A stretch of DNA of 64,000 nucleotides from Clostridia bacterium (GCA_016292635.1 JAEDIC010000001.1:62001-126000), one strand, 5' to 3'; counted from the first letter of the stretch, positions 35,901 to 44,485 are shown. Notes: generated by a model from the letters alone, not told the origin. Numbers and translations are program-made.

Positions 35901-37077
35901 GGATGCGGAAAAGCACTGGGCAGGCCTTACAAAGCCCCTTGAGGAATACGGCAGCAGCGGCAGCGGAATAAGGGAGCTGCTGCACACGATAGCTAAGCTG
36001 AGCGACGCGGAGTCTGTCGAAGCGGTGTCGCTGCAGCCCACGCCCGCCCTTAACGCGATAAACCCCGAATGGCAGAATGCTGAAAGGGTGTGCGCTCCCT
36101 TCAGCGAAACAGGAAAGCGGATAAACTTATCCTATTATGAAGTCTCCATAGATCTGAACAATACCAAGCGCACCCGCACAATGACGGAAAACAACGTGAC
36201 GCCGGACCAGTTTGACAGGATGGACGAAGGGCGAACCCTGCTGTTGGTATACAGGGCATCGGCAGATGCAATAAACGACAGCAGCAGGATGGAAGATTTA
36301 TTCTTGCAGTTTGCCCGAATAAGCCGCTTCGAAACCGTCACGGAATTCATACAGCTTGACCACACGGCCTATTTCGGCACAGATTCCCCGGTTTATCGCA
36401 TGGATAAGATGACCTCCGTTATGGATATTGCAGAGCCGGGCTGGGAGGATACCGCCTATACCACCTACTTTGTTTATCTTACTCCCCAGTGGGATTATAG
36501 GGGACAAACCCAGAGCCAAAATATCGTGCTGGGCTTCCGCTTTGTCAATGCAGTAAGGGGCGATACCGGCGGCTGGAAGCTGCTGCAAACTGAGACTGAC
36601 TGCGAAAAGTGGATGGATACAGTGAAGTTTGGTGATGCATTCGCTGATGTACCCGTATTAACGCCCGCACCTGAGCCTACCCCCTCATCCGCCGCCCGTG
36701 CAAACGCCATAGTTGACAGGGCTGAACAGCTGATAGGTAAGAAGTACGAAATAGACGCATACGGCCCCGAAACCTTTGATAGTGCCGGATTTGTATACTA
36801 TGTGCTGACAAGTGAAGGCGTTAAGCTGACAAAGCAAAGCTGCCAGAAATATTCCAATAACGAAAGCTGGCAGAAAATAACCGATAAGGCAGACCTGCAG
36901 CCGGGCGATATATTGTTCTTCCACAGCAATGATTTCGCCGAAATAAACCATGCCGGCATTTACATCGGCGATAGCAAGATGATAGACGCATCCTCTTCCA
37001 ATGGCAAAGTAACCGAGCGCAGCTGCGATACATCCTACTGGAACAAACACTTTGCCTTTGCAAGGCGGGTATCATAA
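32968..37077 (+). CDS. BlaR1-like M56 metalloprotease sensor with C-terminal NlpC/P60 domain
   Basis: 1369 residues, far longer than usual BlaR1 (~600). Membrane helices near 10-30, 37-55, 138-160 and 331-355. The M56 zinc motif is H235-E-L-T-H239 with the downstream AEMRADMETACDADVIAFV segment. Instead of a penicillin-binding sensor, residues ~356-1240 form a large extracytoplasmic region containing ELGSGETITREIPGWW-type and DGDGIED-type segments. The end (~1245-1368) is NlpC/P60-like: AEQLIGKKYEIDAYGPETFD, GDILFFHSND, INHAGIYIGDS with His1328. The catalytic Cys is replaced by Ser1272 (FDSAGF where FDCSGF is usual). Co-transcribed with blaI. The input signal may be cell-wall material rather than beta-lactam. 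Confidence 0.85.
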   Translation: MERIVDILIEVSLYSAVITAFMLLFRAVFKKRISPKVQYAMWLLLVLRLMLPVTIESGFYIENILPERPAPVVQQESVFEIEAPVIDAAPVIIKPATDVQIDNTWTPEESSPAIPQKMPESAPSAVPEEIEPAHDINWRLVAFWVWAAGAMIFSIWMMIVKLRFYEDMQRHTTSVSPRVYAIYDECCAALNVKPLTMWAVDRAISPGIAFFTYPVLLLPASMDGDEDKLRYAFLHELTHKKRYDHYMTVLLNVLRILYWFNPAVHIGFAEMRADMETACDADVIAFVGKEQKRGYLTAILELFSYATRPQLGMSQASSRRMAKRRMKGTFMRERTTFLGRAAALMLAAIMLVGCFTTACQSAPVGVEEPPEFEAVDTQTEPLIDIDGDGIEDTIIVDTDNTSDKNFDPENAKATLTVELGSGETITREIPGWWQNAEYHTADFDSDNRTDIALMLWAGGSNYDATNVYVYHMGNSKLTELAKNVITNDAITYDQSKYSALNGENTHWVSGGTVIKDVEKTALRLRQILDYDPGAGITTAYYTNLVWNGNGWLIESMEIGEAFGEEQVYPDTLQYAPAIPDPIDTLSDMDLLIYSSLTNSSKAYALPRTLSGNDLSTSIWDNILLTVNDRYFDGKPYDAAGAAYNVVAVSLDKEGNIDVYLIFTYRQYIILNDELSVDGELNCAVIWHYKENENGEIEFVRVTWPEKDGDGYASSIKKNWPEDLQKYAEFSPDSIGRAERLKAIDEQIAISMDNTTNVGSLLGIITSSPKGSSARIDYINEHVGEYGQLCAMGRRAVGHFMPRFEKGYETGLEGQIMAAVLNALTGIGLVYDHANGQEWYDANRNEILAYMRLADEKAALRDAILRLYPLADEIAEKGFAAIPGQGWLEESKALFQTVGLRLAGAGGAVMDYLGYTVEAPDKYCSNDLCHMYAAVLFAVVPNLYEIDIGNSDYITYNTYLDEEHEHLLATAVGDVISREDAEKHWAGLTKPLEEYGSSGSGIRELLHTIAKLSDAESVEAVSLQPTPALNAINPEWQNAERVCAPFSETGKRINLSYYEVSIDLNNTKRTRTMTENNVTPDQFDRMDEGRTLLLVYRASADAINDSSRMEDLFLQFARISRFETVTEFIQLDHTAYFGTDSPVYRMDKMTSVMDIAEPGWEDTAYTTYFVYLTPQWDYRGQTQSQNIVLGFRFVNAVRGDTGGWKLLQTETDCEKWMDTVKFGDAFADVPVLTPAPEPTPSSAARANAIVDRAEQLIGKKYEIDAYGPETFDSAGFVYYVLTSEGVKLTKQSCQKYSNNESWQKITDKADLQPGDILFFHSNDFAEINHAGIYIGDSKMIDASSSNGKVTERSCDTSYWNKHFAFARRVS

Positions 37078-37088
37078 CAGAAACACAC

Positions 37089-37120
37089 AATGCCCCGTCC
37101 TGAAAATAACGGGGCATTTT
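37089..37120 (+). terminator. intrinsic terminator after the M56 gene
   Basis: AATGCCCCGT pairs with ACGGGGCATT (10 bp, 10-nt loop) followed by TTTT. It is 11 bases past the stop codon at 37077. The next 240 bases hold no gene. Confidence 0.85.
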
Positions 37121-37360
37121 CATGTCATAAAGCTGAAATGGTTACAGTTTGGCAACATTTTCAGCTTTAAATTCATGTTAAAATGTGTATAACACAACAT
37201 AATATTTGTTTTGCATTTTTCTCTTGTCATAAAAAACTACGATTTTTAAACATTCGCTGTCATATTTTACCCCTCTTTTCTCTCTCATTAGTGTGGAGTA
37301 ATATCCATTTCTGCAAAAATAATTGGCAGTGCTTTCTTCTGCCAAAGAAAGTGTATCGGG

Positions 37361-37885
37361 ATGAACAAGCCGGAACTAATAAAACACTTTGGAAAACACC
37401 ATAACGAGCTGATGCTGTATGCCCTGAAGCTGACAGGCAGTATGCAGGACGCCGAGGATCTTGTAAGCGACCTATGTGTGATCATCTTAGAGCGGCATGA
37501 TGACGCGGAAGAGGTTCGCTTCCCCTTGGCGTTTTTCAGGACATGCCTTCGCAATCTGTTTTACGGCAGCACCAACAAAGCACGCCGCCTTGTGGTTGTC
37601 GACCCAACAGATTCTTCCCTGGAATCAATAGTATCTGATAACTCTGAAGATATGGAAGCGGTGGACTTTTTGCTGGGCTTGAATAAGCGATTGGCCCAGT
37701 ACCCGCCCGATCTTGCCGAGGCCTTCTGCATGAGGTATCTGGATGGCTATCCGCTGCAGGAAGTAGCGCGCAAAATAGGAGTCCCTGCCAACACATTGGC
37801 TCAGAAGTTCAAACGCCTGCGAGGCTCTCTGGCAAAATCCGGCCCTGATTTCTGGCTGATGACGCTAATGTTCCATTGCAAATGA
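37361..37885 (+). CDS. ECF-type RNA polymerase sigma factor
   Basis: 174-residue sigma factor. Region 2 is visible (YALKLTGSMQDAEDLVSDLC with FPLAFFRTCLRNLFYG) and region 4 (FCMRYLDGYPLQEVARKIGV then LAQKFKRLRGSLAKSG). Between them a short acidic linker. Region 3 is absent, as expected for the ECF group. The ribosome site is weak (CGGG near the ATG). The downstream single-helix membrane protein is a natural anti-sigma candidate, so the signal is probably at the cell envelope. Subgroup not assigned. Confidence 0.88.
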   Translation: MNKPELIKHFGKHHNELMLYALKLTGSMQDAEDLVSDLCVIILERHDDAEEVRFPLAFFRTCLRNLFYGSTNKARRLVVVDPTDSSLESIVSDNSEDMEAVDFLLGLNKRLAQYPPDLAEAFCMRYLDGYPLQEVARKIGVPANTLAQKFKRLRGSLAKSGPDFWLMTLMFHCK

Positions 37886-37904
37886 TAAGAAAGGAGTCCG
37901 AAAA

Positions 37905-38756
37905 ATGCGCGAGCGCAAATTCGCAGAATTGATAGCCAACTATCCTAACCTTGTGGACGGGCGTTTTGCCATAAGCCACGCACAGGCTCAGGCTATAATA
38001 GATGAACGCGGCGGCTTTCCTACGCTGGAAGAAACAATACTTAACGCAAAAAAACGTTCAAACCTGCCCGACAGCGTATGGGAAGCCTTTGACGGCCTAT
38101 TGATGCATAAAAAAGCCCATACATCACATAGCGAAAGCACTTCCGATGGCCGTTCATTCTTTAAAGCTCATCCCATACTCGCAGTCACTCTTGCAATTAT
38201 ACTGGCCCTGGTATCATTCTTTACCGTTACTCCATACGGCCGGGCTATGGCAAGTGAACTTCATGACTTTGTATTGGAATTTCACCACGGCGGCTATACT
38301 GTAACCCCCCTATCCGAAGTTGGCAAAACCGTTATACCGGCAAAACCAGCTCCTCCAAATATAGGTGAAACGGTATATTCAACCTACGATGAGCTTCAGG
38401 CAGATACGGATTATGTTATATATCGTCCGGATTACACCGACGGCATGACGCAGGATTATCTTAAATTGGCAACGGAATACGCAGGAATTGTTCATTATGC
38501 AGTATTCCACGATTCACAGGAACGCTACATTACTATTATACAGAATTTGGAAATATGGACCACATATTATGGCTTTGCTACTCCCGGCAGCGAGGAATGG
38601 GATGGTTATTTGGCCGATGGCACTCCGATGCATTGCAGTCTGGACAGCATTGACGGCTCGCTGTGCGCTGTGGGTGAATGGAACGATACCTTCCTGACGA
38701 TATATGTGCAAGACGGCATCGATTACAGCAATATTATTTTCGAAAAGAAGCCGTAG
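37905..38756 (+). CDS. membrane-anchored putative anti-sigma factor
   Basis: 283 residues with one membrane helix (AHPILAVTLAIILALVSFF, ~88-108). The cytoplasmic N-terminal part (~1-85) begins MRERKFAELIANYPNLVDGR and could bind the sigma factor. The outside part ends with a domain (VYSTYDELQADTDYVIYRPD ... YVQDGIDYSNIIFEKKP) that resembles DUF4367-type domains of anti-sigma proteins. It follows the sigma gene by 19 bases with an AAGGAG site, which is the strongest evidence. No zinc anti-sigma motif (HxxxCxxC) is present. Confidence 0.65.
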   Translation: MRERKFAELIANYPNLVDGRFAISHAQAQAIIDERGGFPTLEETILNAKKRSNLPDSVWEAFDGLLMHKKAHTSHSESTSDGRSFFKAHPILAVTLAIILALVSFFTVTPYGRAMASELHDFVLEFHHGGYTVTPLSEVGKTVIPAKPAPPNIGETVYSTYDELQADTDYVIYRPDYTDGMTQDYLKLATEYAGIVHYAVFHDSQERYITIIQNLEIWTTYYGFATPGSEEWDGYLADGTPMHCSLDSIDGSLCAVGEWNDTFLTIYVQDGIDYSNIIFEKKP

Positions 38757-38775
38757 TCAGTAAAGGAGCAGCCCT

Positions 38776-39231
38776 GTGATGAAGCATATTAAAAGCAAAA
38801 AGAATTTGATTATATTGATATCAATCGGGGCGCTTATGCTGCTGTTATTCGCTTACTTACATCGCTTTAGGGCCATAAGTCAGATGATATCTTTGGATAA
38901 CGTGCAGGAAGTTTCGGTATTCAATGGAAACAGATACTATTTCACAGACGAAGAAGGGCAGGGCGTGCTGAATCGGTTGGATGAAATTCCGGTGAATAAA
39001 TGCGTAGTCACTCGTCCCAGACGACCGTCACCGCCGGGCTGGCAGTATCAAATAGGAATACACTATAATGACGGAACTCGTACAAGCATAGTGTTTGTAA
39101 GCGCCGGTGTTATTGAGATTTATCCTCAGGATAAGGAAAAATTCCGCATCTCAGGAAATATCCGGGAAGAGTATGTGGCATTTGCAGAATATGTCCATGG
39201 CTTAGCCGGGTGGCAGTGGAACTGGAAGTAA
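38776..39231 (+). CDS. single-pass membrane protein of unknown function
   Basis: 151 residues with an N-terminal anchor (NLIILISIGALMLLLFAYLH) and an outside domain (QEVSVFNGNRYYFTDEEGQG; WQYQIGIHYNDGTRTSIVFV; IYPQDKEKFRISGNIREEYV). GTG at 38776, immediately followed by ATG, with AAGGAG 7 bases upstream. Likely co-transcribed with the sigma/anti-sigma pair. Family not recognised; similar small anchored proteins accompany BlaR-like loci. Confidence 0.7.
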   Translation: MMKHIKSKKNLIILISIGALMLLLFAYLHRFRAISQMISLDNVQEVSVFNGNRYYFTDEEGQGVLNRLDEIPVNKCVVTRPRRPSPPGWQYQIGIHYNDGTRTSIVFVSAGVIEIYPQDKEKFRISGNIREEYVAFAEYVHGLAGWQWNWK

Positions 39232-39280
39232 GAAAAAACGCAAGCGCAGCCACAGAGATGACATATAAAAAGGAGGCCAT

Positions 39281-39709
39281 ATGTTTTACAGCCATATTTT
39301 TAAACTCAACATCGGAAAGGCAGCAAAATACCTGCTGCTGTTCATTGACAGCCTGGTTTTCGTCTCTTTAATAATGTATGCAGCACATCTGACTATAACC
39401 CTGTTTTACAAGATGCCCCCCGTAGAGCCCATCTCTTTTGCAGCCAGATCTATTGCCTTCGCACTTGTATATACAACAAGATTCGCCAAAGAGCCACCCG
39501 CAAAGTCAGAAAAGCCACGGTTTTCCCGTGTGCTTCCGGGTTGTTTGATCACGGGATTTATAGTAGGATTCGTAATCAGCCTCAGCTCAAGAGCTGTAGC
39601 GCTGTTTACGGGCTATATTTCTATGATTGGCCTTTGCCTTACAAGCGCCTTGTTGATGATATGCGTTTACTATCTCTATCGGTTCATCAACAAAAGGAGC
39701 GCATCATGA
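39281..39709 (+). CDS. four-helix integral membrane protein, unknown function
   Basis: 142 residues: hydrophobic segments at ~15-38, ~50-62, ~85-105 and ~112-133 (AKYLLLFIDSLVFVSLIMYA; GCLITGFIVGFVISLSSRAV; MIGLCLTSALLMICVYYLYR). AAGGAGG before the ATG. Its stop overlaps the ATG of the next lipoprotein gene (ATGA), so the two are co-translated. No family recognised. Confidence 0.75.
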   Translation: MFYSHIFKLNIGKAAKYLLLFIDSLVFVSLIMYAAHLTITLFYKMPPVEPISFAARSIAFALVYTTRFAKEPPAKSEKPRFSRVLPGCLITGFIVGFVISLSSRAVALFTGYISMIGLCLTSALLMICVYYLYRFINKRSAS

Positions 39710-41525
39710 AAAAGCATCTGTATCAAATTCTATCCTGCGGCATCATCTTAATACTATGCCTCGCTTTACTGTGCACTGCATGCGTTGCAAAATCCGAAGA
39801 ACAGTTTGTGAGCCCTGAATCCGACGGCATAGTTGGTATTCTTGAACGCCCGGATCTGTCGGAAGATATGCTCACGAATAACTACATCATGGTGTATGAC
39901 GGATATTTGCTTCAGCTTACACCCAAAGAATACTCCTTTATCTTAAGCGGAGAGGAATCGCAGGTGCTGGCCACCAACCCGGACTGGGACAGAATGGATG
40001 CACTATCATACAAATTCGGTCCCTACACAATCGAGAATAACGTCATTGTTGACGACCCATTTGCACCCAAATCCGATTACACATTTCCCCCAGAAAACAT
40101 AGTAGAACTCCAATGGGCGCTGGACAAGGCAGGCCTGAACTGGAGTATACAGGACGATGATACACAGCCTGCAAATCTTCAGCCCGATCCCTTTGCCATA
40201 CACAGCATAACAAGCGCAGATGGCTTGGTTAACGCCTCCATAAACATGCGCTATTACATGCCGCCGGATGACAGGACCGCCAGCATAACCTTTGCGTATA
40301 ATGAGCAAACCGCCGAGGATATTCTCCGCTTTGAGCAAAACGACTGGCCTTTGATATGGCAGCTTGCAGGGATATTGTTTGAATGTCCCGAGGAAATCCA
40401 AGCGCTTTACCAACAGTGGGATGCCGATTTCGAAAAAGAAGAGGAAGGCATCACAGGGGATTCCCTAATATGGAACGGCCAAGAGGGGGATGTACACTGT
40501 CAGGTGGTGTTCACATGGCATCCCATGCTTGAAATGTACGTTCCGGATGGAATACATCTCGACAATCCCCTTTCCTATGAAGCGGCCGCTGCCTCCGCAG
40601 CTTACAAGTATCCGGTATCCGCAGATGAGCTCAATGACATGATGTCTCTTTACGATTGGAACTGGAAGGCCGATAAAGACGCATACGGAGCCAACAGTTA
40701 TCAAGGCTTGGTTGCAGGCGAACCTGACGTAATGTTCTTTACTGAAATCGTCCCCATCGTTAATGACAAAATTGGAATGGGATTCGCTAATATGCATTGT
40801 TATTCCGGAAGCAAGCTGTCGACGGAAGCGATGAACGAGATCTCAGCATCAACCTTGCCATTCAGCCCTTCGCCGCAACAGAGGAGCAACTGCAGGCTTT
40901 CTGCGAAACGGATGTTCCCGCAGTATATGCCCTCTCCGGAAAGCTAATGGCTGATTCTGACTCCGTTACACTTATGGAAAATATGGCGCAGGAGATACTT
41001 CCCGGACTGAAATACGATGGCATCAACACAGTTTCATTCCTGAATCACAACAATGACGCATACTGTCAAAGCGATTATATTTGGAATGAAACCATAGGCG
41101 AATACATATTTACCTCTTTTACCATAACCAAAAGCGAAAAGTACCTTTCAAGGGATATGCGAACCTTCGCCTCACACTTCCCTTTTTACGACTGGACTGA
41201 TACTGCCTGTACAATACAAGAAATGACCGCTCAGGCTTCCGATGAGGGGAAATTCCTTGCAGCAGGTACGCTTGTTGACATCCGCCCCATAGGCAAAGAT
41301 GTCTATTACAGCCTTGCCGCTAAGGGCCTTGTAGCAGGAACTGCTTATGAGGCCACTCTTGTAGACGAAACCGGAGAGGTTAAAGTGAGGATTTTGCCAA
41401 ACATGCTGAACGAAGAGGAACTCAGCATGGAACTCCTTCACATGGTAAGCTGCCGCATAGAGGACGGTACCCCCGTATTTACCATTGAAAAAAGTGCCCT
41501 TCCTGAGGCACAGTTGCTTTTGTAG
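39706..41525 (+). pseudogene. lipoprotein gene split by a frameshift
   Basis: ATG at 39706 (AAAGGAG upstream) starts a lipoprotein: signal MKKHLYQILSCGIILILCLA ending in TACVAK. The frame runs well to about 40835 (SKLSTEAMNE) and then becomes nonsense until 40947. The other frame takes over there with LSINLAIQPFAATEEQLQAF and continues to a stop at 41525. Together they would make about 605 residues. The two halves share related elements (DSLIWNGQEGDV... versus DYIWNETIGEY...). No slippery homopolymer is seen at the junction, so this is a mutation or a base error, not an evident programmed shift. Function unknown; presumed envelope protein. Confidence 0.7.
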
Positions 41526-41554
41526 ATTCTTGACACGGAGGATAGGATCAAAGA

Positions 41555-42868
41555 GTGAAGACACGAGATGGAATCAAAAAATCTTTCTTGTGGGTTTGTT
41601 TACTGCTTGTATTGATAGTGGGAATCAATCAAATCCACAAAAAGAATCTGGGGCGTGATATAGATGCCCTGAATATCGATGCTGTGCTTCCATCCGTGAG
41701 GTTGATTGCGGCAGGTGAGGCTACCCATGGCAACCGGGAGACTGCTTTGGTATGGAAGGAGCTGCTGATGCGGCTTGTGGAGGAACATGGTTGCCGGGCT
41801 TTTATACTGGAAACCTCCTTTGGAGACGCTGAGAAAATCAACCAATATCTCCTAAATGATTCGGGAACAGCTGAGGAATGTGTATTCCAGATAGATGCCG
41901 GTCCATACCGAACCGAAGAGATGGTGGATTTGCTCCAATGGATTCATGATTACAATCTGCTGGTGGAAGATCACGAAAGGATTCGCTTTTATGGGATCGA
42001 CATACAGCGTAATATAGACAGCAAAGAAGCGCTGCTCGCCTACATACAGCGCGCAGAACCAAAACACGTTTCGGCATATTATCCTATGCTGGGACAGAAC
42101 AAGCCCCATGAAAGAGCAGATACGGAGTTATCTGCCGCCGATGTGACCACAGGGATGGAAAACAACAAGAGTCTTTATATAGAGCAAACTTCCGAACAGG
42201 AGTATATGCTGGCAAAGAGGCATGCTGATTGCATCCTAATGACAGAAGATTTGCTGCTTGCTGAAGGCGAAGCCCAATCCACCCTGCGTGATCGATACAT
42301 GGCGGAAAATGTGCTATGGATATTGGAGCACGAAGCAGCCTATTATCAAAATTCTCACGCCCTGTTAGGCGCTCATAACGGACACATTTTGCGGCAATCC
42401 AATTCCCCTCTGGCCTACGAAAAGCCTATGGGCCAATACTTAGGCGAGGCCCTTGGAAGTGATTATTACCCCATTGGCCTGGAGACCAGGGAAAACACAT
42501 TCTGGGCGTGGAAGCGGCGTATCCCCTGGGCATACCATGTTGAACGGAAAGGTTGGCTCATCGATTTGCTGGACGACGCTTCCGGACAGGCAACTTTTGT
42601 GGATTTTTCCGATTACAATGATACTAACACCACCGCAATTCGAGGACAGGAATGGAATATAACAGGAATTGGCAGCGTCTACAGGCAGATTCAGAGCCTA
42701 TATCCGGAATCCTCCGGCTTGCCGGTTCGCCTGGACGCGGCGTATTCCGCAATTCTCTTTTTACCTACAGCGACTCCCTCGGCTTTGTTGGCCGGCAATA
42801 ACATAACAATGGTTTTATTGGTTTCAGTGTTTGTTTTTCTATGCTGGCGAATTATGCGAAAAAAGTGA
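41555..42868 (+). CDS. membrane-anchored erythromycin-esterase-like protein
   Basis: 437 residues of the EreA/EreB-like superfamily. Seen: IAAGEATHGNRET (Glu and His of the active site), FILETSFGDAEKIN, IRFYGIDIQRN, LRDRYMAENVLWILEHE and LLGAHNGHILRQSN (catalytic His). An N-terminal helix (~10-25) and a C-terminal helix (~415-432) flank the domain, so it is probably anchored with the catalytic part outside. Resistance enzymes of this family are cytosolic, so macrolide hydrolysis is not implied. GTG start at 41555. It ends the gene cluster that follows the sigma factor. Confidence 0.82.
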   Translation: MKTRDGIKKSFLWVCLLLVLIVGINQIHKKNLGRDIDALNIDAVLPSVRLIAAGEATHGNRETALVWKELLMRLVEEHGCRAFILETSFGDAEKINQYLLNDSGTAEECVFQIDAGPYRTEEMVDLLQWIHDYNLLVEDHERIRFYGIDIQRNIDSKEALLAYIQRAEPKHVSAYYPMLGQNKPHERADTELSAADVTTGMENNKSLYIEQTSEQEYMLAKRHADCILMTEDLLLAEGEAQSTLRDRYMAENVLWILEHEAAYYQNSHALLGAHNGHILRQSNSPLAYEKPMGQYLGEALGSDYYPIGLETRENTFWAWKRRIPWAYHVERKGWLIDLLDDASGQATFVDFSDYNDTNTTAIRGQEWNITGIGSVYRQIQSLYPESSGLPVRLDAAYSAILFLPTATPSALLAGNNITMVLLVSVFVFLCWRIMRKK

Positions 42869-43005
42869 CGCTGTCCAATCAGTAGAAAACTACAAAGATA
42901 AACCAGAAGCCGAGAAAACAGCATCTACAATTAAGGGCGTATTTGCAAATGCGATATATCAATCGCTTGTCTCAGATAAAAGATATGTAATAGGGAGGTA
43001 AAACT

Positions 43006-43173
43006 ATGGAAGGCGGTCTTCTGTTAATAGTCTCATCAATAATTAATATTGTTTTGAAGATAGCACTGTTTGTGGCACTATTCTGCTTGATTATTTATCT
43101 TTTGAGAATAGCGCGATGGTTTATTGAACGACACGATGTACCGCCCCTGTTCAATATTAGGCGGAATAAATAA
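43006..43173 (+). CDS. small single-helix membrane protein (55 aa)
   Basis: ATG with AGGGAGG 7 bases upstream. The peptide has a hydrophobic stretch (IINIVLKIALFVALFCLIIY) followed by a basic tail RIARWFIERHDVPPLFNIRR. Too short for most gene callers, but the ribosome site and composition support translation. A related 47-residue peptide follows at 43286. Could be a small regulator of a membrane complex; no function assigned. Confidence 0.6.
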   Translation: MEGGLLLIVSSIINIVLKIALFVALFCLIIYLLRIARWFIERHDVPPLFNIRRNK

Positions 43174-43285
43174 TTTAGTAAAAGTGAATTTTATTATCCT
43201 TTTAATGGTTTCTGAAACAGCGGTTACGCTATAGTCTGTAATATTGTTATACAAAAATATTCTGTATAGATGGAGCATTACGTAT

Positions 43286-43429
43286 ATGGCTCATTCCTTT
43301 AAGATGATTCAAATAATATTCAATTATTTAATTCTGATTTCAACATATACATTATATGTTTTAGCTATTATCGCATTAATCCTATTTATTAAATGCATGT
43401 TGCGATATTTAAAAACAAATAACCAGTAA
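43286..43429 (+). CDS. small single-helix membrane protein (47 aa)
   Basis: ATG at 43286 with GGAG about 10 bases upstream; an upstream in-frame ATG at 43244 has no site. The helix is IIFNYLILISTYTLYVLAII with a basic end (KCMLRYLKTNNQ). Same layout as the 55-residue peptide before it. Function unknown. Confidence 0.45.
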   Translation: MAHSFKMIQIIFNYLILISTYTLYVLAIIALILFIKCMLRYLKTNNQ

Positions 43430-43514
43430 TCGGTAAGCTGCACAAGTTCTACGTTTCTAGCAGATATAAACATTAGGTGTTTTGACTAGGTGCAAGAGGA
43501 TAAACTTTAAGGCA

Positions 43515-43628
43515 AAAGCCGGACGCAGGGCGGTGAGCCGCTTCCTTCCTCGTTTTGAAAGTGGGAGAGAAACGGGCCTTGAGGGGCAGATAATGGCAAT
43601 TGTGTTTAATTGCTGCAACAAAATATAA
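43515..43628 (+). pseudogene. fragment of a second M56/BlaR1-like gene
   Basis: The frame GRRAVSRFLPRFESGRETGL then EGQIMAIVFN and a stop matches the segment GRRAVGHFMPRFEKGYETGL EGQIMAAVLN of the intact M56 protein (encoded near 35340-35430). No start and only about 35 codons. Together with the blaI piece at 5611 it shows that a second BlaI/M56 pair once existed. Confidence 0.8.
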
Positions 43629-43647
43629 AAATTTGGAGGTTTAGTGT

Positions 43648-43848
43648 ATGCAAGGAGATTTGATTAGAATACTATTGTACAGCATTGCGATCTTCATGCT
43701 TGGCCTCATTGCAATCAACCTTGCTGAGGAATACTTTATCAAATATATGCTTTTTTCAATAATAATGAGCGGGACAACGATTATTACATGTATAGGGTGC
43801 TTGCGTAGATTGAAAAGTGATAATATCCGTGATAAAAACAGTGATTAG
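43648..43848 (+). CDS. small two-helix membrane protein (66 aa)
   Basis: ATG with GGAGG 8 bases upstream. Two hydrophobic segments (IRILLYSIAIFMLGLIAINL and IKYMLFSIIMSGTTIITCIG) and a basic tail CLRRLKSDNIRDKNSD. Third tiny membrane protein in this 900-base stretch. Family unknown. Confidence 0.65.
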   Translation: MQGDLIRILLYSIAIFMLGLIAINLAEEYFIKYMLFSIIMSGTTIITCIGCLRRLKSDNIRDKNSD

Positions 43849-43951
43849 TATATTTGATTTATATTTTTATTGCCATGGGATAGCTGGAGAAATGGCTCAA
43901 TCCCAAATTCTGTGTAAACACCAAAATGGCGTAAAATAGAGCAACTATTTA

Positions 43952-44435
43952 TTGGGTGGGAATGCCGGGAAACGGCATTCCCGCCTTGTGTGCATTCTAT
44001 CCGGAGCCTGGCGGCATGTCAAGGACAGCCGTAAGGCTGTGCACTTTATCCTTGACAGGATGGCAGGGGCCGGTTATCCGGGAATCCTGTCTGCAAAGAA
44101 TATCTCCGGCTGGGAATGGACCGCGCCCCAGTCCTGCCGTCGTCCCGTCCACTTTTTCGTGATGCCAATCATGGCCAGATGCAGCATTAAGCAGGCTGTC
44201 ATCCTCTGTCCCATATCTGCTTTTATTTTTCCATATATTTCTTGCCTTCTGTACTTTAGTGCAAATACTATATGATATTTGCATCTCCATTTACTGTGTG
44301 ATAAGCTTTTGATGTCATCTTGCATGACTTAGACCTCCTTTGTTTTGATGTGGTTGGCGGACCTTCATCATTCTATCATTGGGGGTCTACTGCTTGAAGC
44401 TTTTTATTCCACCAGCATAGCTGGTGGTTGTTTTT
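43952..44435 (-). mobile_element. remnant of an IS200/IS605-type element
   Basis: On the minus strand from 44325 the frame reads DDIKSLSHSKWRCKYHIVFA then LKYRRQEIYGKIKADMG, the conserved N-terminus of the small Y1 transposase TnpA. After about 36 residues the sequence no longer matches; the catalytic tyrosine part is missing. A subterminal hairpin typical of this group (CCACCAGCATAGCTGGTGG, 44411-44429) and a second at the left (GGGAATGCCG/CGGCATTCCC) mark possible ends. Not mobile by itself. Confidence 0.65.
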
Positions 44436-44453
44436 CGCTGAAGCTACAAACAC

Positions 44454-44483
44454 TATGTGCACAACATCACTGTTGTGCACATA
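44454..44483. repeat. 13-bp-arm perfect hairpin next to tRNA-derived repeat (copy 1)
   Basis: TATGTGCACAACA - TCAC - TGTTGTGCACATA. The same core (GTGCACAACA-N4-TGTTGTGCAC) recurs at 50659-50682, each time directly followed by a piece of tRNA-Ser 3' end. Confidence 0.75.
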
Positions 44484-44485
44484 GA

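Noticed and set aside
43860..43950. End of an IS256-like element (TTTACACAGAATTTGGGATT on the minus strand)
   Set aside because: The motif resembles such ends, but no transposase sequence or matching opposite end is present.
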